This document shows positions 31,909-36,619 of a DNA stretch of 36,619 nucleotides, piece by piece. The stretch is taken from NCBI RefSeq assembly GCF_017114915.1, contig NZ_JAAUOE010000043.1, positions 1-36,619 of the forward strand. The letters are read 5' to 3'. Every line of letters starts with the position of its first letter. Within the stretch, counting starts at the first letter, position 1. Source of the DNA: Pseudomonas frederiksbergensis (GTDB taxonomy: Bacteria; Pseudomonadota; Gammaproteobacteria; Pseudomonadales; Pseudomonadaceae). Below the pieces are notes generated by a model that was not told where the DNA came from, made no database searches, and saw only the letters and a program-made list of their open reading frames with translations. Made by a program: the position numbers and the translations under genes.

Positions 31909-32861
31909 TGCACTTGCTCCTGGGCCGCTTTCGGCTGACGTTCAAATTGACGTTTGGATAGAAAGACTTCGGCCAACATGCAGCGCGCGCTGCCGCCGCC
32001 GATGCGTTCGATGGTGTCGATGTTCACCGGCAGCGGCGTGGCGTGGGTCTCGATCAAGCGGCGCTGAGCGGCATCCAGCGATTGCCAGGCCGTGCGCGAC
32101 ATCACCAGCAACGGTTCGCCCTCGGTGTTGTGGACTTCCAGCATGTTGCCGGCGAACGACTCCAGTTGCGCCCAGTCCAGGGCGATCACCTGCTTGCCGC
32201 TGGCTTCGAGCCGAGCGCGCAAGGCCAGGCGTTCTGCCGGGTCAGCGACGGAGGCCAGGCACGCAATGGCCAGCCGAGTGCCGACACTCATCATCACGTT
32301 GGTGTGATAAATCGCCACGCCCTGGCGGTCCACTGCATTGAAGGCGCACAGCTCATAACCCAAATGGTCGACCAGTTGCTCCAATGCCCGGACGTGAGTG
32401 CGTGTCGAATAGCCGGCGTAACAAATCCGCTGCTGGCGATCCAAAACCATGCTGCCGGTGCCTTCGAGGAACACCTCCTGCTGCTCCAGGGTGGAAAGAT
32501 CCAGCAACTGCTCGACCCGGTATTCGTCCCGCAGCCAGTCGAGCACACCCTTATCGCGCTCCAGACGCCGGTTGTGGCCCTGCATCGGGTACAGCACCAA
32601 CGTGCCGTCGGGGTGGCTGCTCCACCAGTTGTTGGGGAAGATCGAATCGGGGGTGTGCGGGGCTTCGCGGTCGTTATGCACCAGCACCTCGACGCCATGG
32701 TTGCGCAGCGCGGCGACGTAGCCATCGAACTCTTGCAAGGCCTTGAGCTGCACATCCTCGGACGCCTCGGCCGGGCGCTGGAAACGGTTGTTCGCCGCCG
32801 TGTCCTGATTGAACGAGAAACGTGTCGGGCGAATCATCAAAACGGTATTGGTGGTTTGCAT
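31905..32861 (-). CDS. ctlX: CtlX-like amidinotransferase-fold hydrolase
   Basis: A 318-residue enzyme of the guanidino-group-modifying (amidinotransferase) superfamily, which includes arginine deiminase and dimethylarginine hydrolase. Candidate catalytic residues are E133 (EGTGSMV), H186 (YHTNVMMSVG) and the C-terminal cysteine C294 (GGGSARCMLAE). Substrate-loop residues lie in PDSIFPNNWWSSH. The family is annotated as citrulline utilisation hydrolase CtlX; direct chemistry here is not shown by sequence. ATG 32861 (MQTTNTVLMIRPTRF) is preferred over GTG 32867. It overlaps the AstA-like gene by 4 bases. The Lrp-type gene and amino acid importer upstream support an arginine/citrulline role. 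Confidence 0.87.
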   Translation of the reverse strand: MQTTNTVLMIRPTRFSFNQDTAANNRFQRPAEASEDVQLKALQEFDGYVAALRNHGVEVLVHNDREAPHTPDSIFPNNWWSSHPDGTLVLYPMQGHNRRLERDKGVLDWLRDEYRVEQLLDLSTLEQQEVFLEGTGSMVLDRQQRICYAGYSTRTHVRALEQLVDHLGYELCAFNAVDRQGVAIYHTNVMMSVGTRLAIACLASVADPAERLALRARLEASGKQVIALDWAQLESFAGNMLEVHNTEGEPLLVMSRTAWQSLDAAQRRLIETHATPLPVNIDTIERIGGGSARCMLAEVFLSKRQFERQPKAAQEQVQ

Positions 32862-32988
32862 GGGCACAGATTCAATGAGGGTTGAGAGGTGCTCATTGTC
32901 TGTTTCGGCGGCGGAAAAACCCGGTTGTTAAGGGCTGGCGATGTGATGGAAATGGCTGAAAAACGGGGTTGGGTCAGCCGATTCGGCC

Positions 32989-33141
32989 CCCTGTAGCAGC
33001 TGCCGAGCCTGCGAGGCTGCGTTCGACGGCGAAGCCGTCGTGAAGTCAGGCTATGCGGTATTTCAGGACAACCGCGTATACAGGATTTACGACGGCTACG
33101 CCGCCGAACGTAGCCTCGCAGGCTCGGCAGCTGCTACAGGG
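32989..33141. repeat. REP pair of the GTAGCAGC type, copy 3
   Basis: Outer arms CCCTGTAGCAGCTGCCGAGCC (from 32989) and its reverse complement ending 33141 enclose inner hairpins CGGC-GAA-GCCG (left) and CGGC-GTA-GCCG (right arm read on the minus strand). It occupies most of the 287-base gap between ctlX and the Lrp-type gene. The rest (32862-32988) must contain the ctlX promoter, but no clear hexamers are seen. Confidence 0.9.
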
Positions 33142-33148
33142 CTACGGC

Positions 33149-33628
33149 TTATTCCATCGTGGTCTTGACCATCGCCAGTTCCGGATGGCTGACCAGCTTA
33201 TCAATGTGCAATTCCGGGTCATCAAACCAGACTTCAGTCAGCACCCGGTAATGCTCCATGTCCCGGCAACGCATGCGCAGGCTGTAGTCGAACGCGCCGC
33301 TGATCAAGCGGCATTCCAGCACCTGCGGACAACCACGGACCTTGGCCTCAAAGGCCTTTTGCGCCGACCGCCCACTCTGGTTCGACAACGCCACCAACAC
33401 CAGCAGCGACAGCCCCGGTGTCAGTTTTTTTTCATCGAGAATCGCGCCGTAGCCACGGATAACCCCGAGCTGTTCGAGCTTGCGCACCCGCTCCAGGCAC
33501 GGCCTGGGCGTCAGGTGCACGCGCTCGGACAGCTTTTGATAAGTGATGCGCCCTTCGTGGCGCAGCACTTCGATGATGGCCTGATCAATACGATCAAGCA
33601 CAATCGACATATCGCGGATATCCGCCAT
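33149..33628 (-). CDS. Lrp/AsnC-family transcriptional regulator
   Basis: A 159-residue regulator. The N-terminal helix-turn-helix is LDRIDQAIIEVLRHEGRITY, then QKLSERVHLTPRPCLERVRKL. A RAM ligand-binding domain from about residue 70 (LSLLVLVALSNQSG to the VWFDDPELHIDKLVSH region) follows. Lrp/AsnC proteins form octamers and respond to amino acids. It lies 12 bases after the ABC ATPase gene on the same strand, so it may be the last gene of the importer operon and control both that operon and the ctlX pair downstream. An internal ATG at codon 7 is a second possible start. Confidence 0.92.
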   Translation of the reverse strand: MADIRDMSIVLDRIDQAIIEVLRHEGRITYQKLSERVHLTPRPCLERVRKLEQLGVIRGYGAILDEKKLTPGLSLLVLVALSNQSGRSAQKAFEAKVRGCPQVLECRLISGAFDYSLRMRCRDMEHYRVLTEVWFDDPELHIDKLVSHPELAMVKTTME

Positions 33629-33640
33629 GTACGTCTTGCC

Positions 33641-34402
33641 TCACTTCAAACGACCCGATAGGAATTGCTGTAACCGTTCACTTTTTGGCTGGTCGAGGAT
33701 GGTTGCATCACCTTGCTCCTCGACCCGCCCCTGATGCAAGAACAACACCTGGCTGGACACTTGCCGGGCAAAGCCCATTTCGTGGGTCACCATCAACATG
33801 GTCCGGCCCTCTTCGGCCAGCGCCTGAATCACCTTCAACACCTCGCCCACCAGCTCCGGATCGAGGGCCGAGGTCGGTTCGTCGAACAACAGAATCTCCG
33901 GCTCCACGGCCAGCGCCCGGGCAATCGCGACCCGCTGTTGCTGACCGCCGGACAGAAACGCCGGGTATTGCTCGGCCACCCGTTGTGGCAAACCGACCTT
34001 GTCCAGATACGCTCGTGCGCTGTCTTCGGCGGCCTTGCGGCTGACACCCAGCACCCGACACGGCGCCAGTATGATGTTTTCCAGTACGGTCAGATGGCTC
34101 CACAGATTGAAATGCTGGAACACCATCGCCAGGCGTGTGCGCAAGCGCTGCAATTGCGCCGGATTGGCGACGCGCATGCCGCCGGCACCCGGACGGGTGA
34201 TGATGCGCTCGCCGTCCAGTACGATGGCGCCTTCGTCCGCCCGCTCCAGAAAGTTGATGCAGCGCAGCATGGTGCTTTTACCCGAACCACTGGCGCCGAT
34301 CATGCTCACCACATCGCCAGCCTGTGCGTTCAACGAGACGCCCTTGAGCACTTCATTGTCACCAAAACGTTTGTACAGATTTTCAACCGAGAGTTTGTAC
34401 AT
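33641..34402 (-). CDS. Basic amino acid ABC transporter ATP-binding protein (HisP/AotP-like)
   Basis: A 253-residue ATPase. Walker A is GASGSGKST, the Q-loop is FQHFNLW, the ABC signature is LSGGQQQR and Walker B is ILLFDEPTSALD, followed by the H-loop THEMGF. Close similarity in motifs and length to HisP, ArgT-system and AotP ATPases marks a polar amino acid importer, probably for arginine, ornithine, histidine or citrulline. The true start is ATG 34402 with GGAGA about 8 bases before it; a much longer open frame upstream runs antisense-like through the permease gene and is not used. It sits 56 bases after the permease gene. Confidence 0.94.
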   Translation of the reverse strand: MYKLSVENLYKRFGDNEVLKGVSLNAQAGDVVSMIGASGSGKSTMLRCINFLERADEGAIVLDGERIITRPGAGGMRVANPAQLQRLRTRLAMVFQHFNLWSHLTVLENIILAPCRVLGVSRKAAEDSARAYLDKVGLPQRVAEQYPAFLSGGQQQRVAIARALAVEPEILLFDEPTSALDPELVGEVLKVIQALAEEGRTMLMVTHEMGFARQVSSQVLFLHQGRVEEQGDATILDQPKSERLQQFLSGRLK

Positions 34403-34458
34403 GCATGAGTCTCCTGCAGCAGCGCCTGCTTCGACGCCGCTCTGGATGAAAAGGGGAA

Positions 34459-35169
34459 TTAGTGCGCCGGCCCGAGGAAGCTCAACCAACGCTTTTCTGC
34501 CAGGCGGAACGCGCCGACCAGCCCGAACGACAGTGCGAGGTACAGCAGGCCGGCAACGCCGAAGGCCTGAAAGGTCATGAACGTCGCGGCATTGGCGTCC
34601 CGGGCGATTTTGAGGATGTCGGGAATGGTCGCGGTAAACGCCACCGATGTGGCATGCAACATCAGGATCACTTCGTTGCTGTAATACGGCAGCGCCCGGC
34701 GCAAAGCCGACGGCAGAATCAGGCACAGATACAGGCGCCAGCCGCTCAAGCCATAAGCATGGGCGGCCTCGATTTCGCCGTAAGGAATGCTGCGAATCGC
34801 TCCGGCGAAGATTTCCACGGTGTAGGCACAGGTATTGAGCGTGAACGCCAGCAACGTGCAATTCATCGCATCGCGAAAAAACGCTTCGAGCAGCGGTTGC
34901 GAGCGGACCACGGCAATGCCGTAGATCCCGCTGTAGCAAATCAGCAGCTGGATATACAGCGGCGTGCCGCGAAACACATAGGTGAACAGCTGAACCGGCC
35001 AGCGCAGCAGGCCCCAGCGTGAGGTTCGAAGGATCGCCAGCGGCAGCGAGAGGAAGAACCCCATCACGATGCTTGCCACCAACAGCCACAAGGTCATCGC
35101 CAATCCAGTGAGGCTATAGCCGTCGCTGAACAGAAAGGGTTGCCAGTATTCGGCAATCAACTCGATCAT
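34459..35169 (-). CDS. Amino acid ABC transporter permease (HisM/AotM-like)
   Basis: A 236-residue inner membrane permease with about five helices. The EAA coupling loop reads GEIEAAHAYGLSGWRLYLCLILPSALRR, typical of polar amino acid permeases, with YVFRGTPLYIQLLICYSGIYG in front. It starts MIELIAEYWQPF and overlaps the other permease gene by 4 bases, so the two are coupled and probably form a heterodimer. Confidence 0.93.
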   Translation of the reverse strand: MIELIAEYWQPFLFSDGYSLTGLAMTLWLLVASIVMGFFLSLPLAILRTSRWGLLRWPVQLFTYVFRGTPLYIQLLICYSGIYGIAVVRSQPLLEAFFRDAMNCTLLAFTLNTCAYTVEIFAGAIRSIPYGEIEAAHAYGLSGWRLYLCLILPSALRRALPYYSNEVILMLHATSVAFTATIPDILKIARDANAATFMTFQAFGVAGLLYLALSFGLVGAFRLAEKRWLSFLGPAH

Positions 35170-35891
35170 CGCGCCATCCCCCGCACGCCCTGGTTATAAC
35201 GTCGTTCAAGCACACGCAATACGTAGGTCGACGCGCTGGTGATCAACAGATACAGCGCCCCTGCCAGCAGCAGGAAATCAAGCATGTTGAAAGTGCTTTT
35301 TCCGGCTTCCTGAGCGACTTTGACCAAATCTGACAACCCGATGATCGACACCAGCGCCGTGGCCTTGAGCAGCACCAGCCAGTTGTTGCCCAGGCTCGGC
35401 AAGGCGAACCGCATCATCTGCGGGAACACCACGAAGCGAAACCGCTGCCAGCGGCTCAGGCCAAAGCACGCGGCGGCTTCCTGCTGGCCGCTTGGCACGC
35501 TGAGGATCGCCCCGCGAAAGGTCTCGGTGAAATACGCGCCGTAGATGAAACCCAGGGTGACGACACCAGCCACGAACGGATCGATTTCCATGTAAGCCCA
35601 GCCCATGGCCTCGGTCAGGCTGCTCAGCCAGCCTTGCAGGCTGTAGAAAATCAACAGCATCAGCACCAGGTCCGGCACCCCGCGAATCAGCGTCGTATAG
35701 AAAGTGGCAGGCAGGTTCAACAGCTTCAGCGGCGACAGCTTGGCTGCCGCGCCGAGCAGCCCCAGCGCCATGCTCACCAGCAGTGACAGCGCCGACAATT
35801 TGAGGGTGACCCAGGTGCCATGCAGCAATAAGGGGCCATAGCCTTGCAGGGCCGAAAGATCGACCCCGATCAGATTCAGGAAGGAGTTCAC
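35166..35891 (-). CDS. Amino acid ABC transporter permease (HisQ/AotQ-like)
   Basis: A permease of 241 residues from GTG 35891 (AGG well spaced before it); a TTG at 35924 would add 11 residues. It has about five membrane helices and the EAA loop SGQQEAAACFGLSRWQRFRF. YTTLIRGVPDLVLMLLIFYS matches HisQ-type proteins (TLIRGVPDLV). It pairs with the HisM-like permease. The binding protein gene lies just upstream in the same direction, so uptake genes are complete except for the part cut by the window edge. Confidence 0.92.
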   Translation of the reverse strand: MNSFLNLIGVDLSALQGYGPLLLHGTWVTLKLSALSLLVSMALGLLGAAAKLSPLKLLNLPATFYTTLIRGVPDLVLMLLIFYSLQGWLSSLTEAMGWAYMEIDPFVAGVVTLGFIYGAYFTETFRGAILSVPSGQQEAAACFGLSRWQRFRFVVFPQMMRFALPSLGNNWLVLLKATALVSIIGLSDLVKVAQEAGKSTFNMLDFLLLAGALYLLITSASTYVLRVLERRYNQGVRGMAR

Positions 35892-35967
35892 GCCAGTCAC
35901 CTGTCTTGAGGCGCCCGCTTGCAAGCGCTGCGCCTGTTACCAGGACGCAGCGTTCGGGGCGCGAGGA

Positions 35968-36619
35968 TCAGTTGTTGTAGAGGTCCAGATCGCCGAAGTG
36001 CTTGCGCTGGATCTGTGCGTAGATGCCCTTTTCATGCAGGGCCTTGATGGCGGCGTTGAGCATGCCTTTGAGTTCTTCGTTGTCCTTGCGCACGCCAATG
36101 GCGATTTCCGACGGCACCAGCGGGTCGCTGATGCCTTCGCTGTTCTGGAAGTCCGCTCCTTGCGGCGACGGCAGGAAGCTCATCTGCGCTTGCAGCTTGT
36201 CCTGAATCGATGCATCGAGACGCCCGTAAACCAGGTCGGCGTAAACCTGATCCTGATTCTGATAAGCGCGCAGTTTCACACCGCCCGGCGCCAGTTTGGC
36301 CTTGGCGTAGGTTTCCTGAATCGTGCCCTGCATGTAACCGATGGTCTTGCCCTGCAGCGACTCGGCGGTGGGCAACAAGCCGGAGTCCTTGCGGGTGACG
36401 ATGGCGGTCGGCCCGGCATACAGGCGATCGGTGAAGTCGATCTGTTTTTTGCGCGCATCGGTCACGGTCATCGACGACTCGATGGCGTCGAACTTGCCCG
36501 CCTTGAGCGCCGGGATCAGCCCGTCGAAGTCATTGCTGACCCATACGCATTTCACCTTCAGCTCGGCGCAGATCGCATTGCCCAGGTCCACGCCGAACCC
36601 TTGCACGCCGCCATCGGCG
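35968..36619 (-). CDS. Basic amino acid periplasmic binding protein, 5' end missing
   Basis: The gene runs off the right window edge; the last 216 or so residues are seen. The frame stays open to the edge, so the start and signal peptide are outside. Marks of the LAO/HisJ/ArgT family are GFGVDLGNAICAEL, CVWVSNDFDGLIPALKAGKFDAI, MTVTDARKKQIDFTDRLYAG and YQNQDQVYADLVYGRLDA. The C-terminus ends HFGDLDLYNN. In this family the SMTVTDAR and D-x-V stretches hold the ligand carboxylate and side chain, so a basic amino acid or opine-like ligand is likely. It is the first gene of the importer operon. Confidence 0.92.
   Translation of the reverse strand, partial: ADGGVQGFGVDLGNAICAELKVKCVWVSNDFDGLIPALKAGKFDAIESSMTVTDARKKQIDFTDRLYAGPTAIVTRKDSGLLPTAESLQGKTIGYMQGTIQETYAKAKLAPGGVKLRAYQNQDQVYADLVYGRLDASIQDKLQAQMSFLPSPQGADFQNSEGISDPLVPSEIAIGVRKDNEELKGMLNAAIKALHEKGIYAQIQRKHFGDLDLYNN

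Noticed and set aside
34403..35089. N-terminal extension of the ABC ATPase frame
   Set aside because: The extension overlaps the permease gene in another frame and lacks homology-like features; ATG 34402 with a good ribosome site gives the normal family length.

Overview
This window is chromosomal DNA of a fluorescent-type Pseudomonas, most likely the P. fluorescens group. The evidence is the high GC content, the codon use, three families of Pseudomonas-style REP palindromes between genes, and gene sets typical of that group (arn lipid A modification, pqi, polyamine-type gamma-glutamylation genes, CtlX). I see no rRNA, tRNA, CRISPR array, insertion sequence or prophage block.

Layout. 1-309 is the 3' end of a LuxR-type response regulator. 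328-852 (minus) is a small membrane protein of the transporter-suffix family. 1137-4831 is a three-gene efflux operon: NodT-type outer membrane lipoprotein, HlyD/EmrA-type adaptor and DUF2955 membrane protein. 4825-5745 (minus) is an AraC-type regulator, divergent from 5908-9793. The latter holds a gamma-glutamylamine synthetase of the glutamine synthetase fold, a PotF/SpuD-like binding protein and a PuuB-like FAD oxidase, so it looks like an amine uptake and catabolism operon. 10024-13486 is pqiA-pqiA-pqiB-pqiC, an MCE-type envelope lipid transport system with PqiA split into two genes. 13494-14432 (minus) is an isolated tyrosine recombinase. 14782-25189 is arnBCADTEF-ugd plus a ninth gene, a second ArnT-like GT39 glycosyltransferase. 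All eight junctions overlap by 4 or 1 bases. This operon makes and transfers 4-amino-4-deoxy-L-arabinose to lipid A, giving resistance to polymyxin-type cationic peptides.

25447-25483 is a strong intrinsic terminator just upstream of an HPP-family membrane protein (25516-26211) that has lost its usual CBS region. 26581-30690 is the most unusual part: a tight four-gene operon encoding an acyl-CoA-oxidase-like flavoprotein without the catalytic glutamate, a cytochrome P450, a RidA-like protein with Lys in place of the key Arg, and a hormone-sensitive-lipase-type hydrolase with an altered nucleophile elbow. I do not recognise this set as a known pathway.

30874-36619 is all on the minus strand. 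Read in transcription order it is a basic amino acid ABC importer (binding protein cut by the window edge, two permeases, ATPase), an Lrp/AsnC regulator, then CtlX (guanidino-group-modifying fold) and an AstA-family succinyltransferase. Together they suggest uptake and degradation of arginine, citrulline or a related guanidino or ureido compound.
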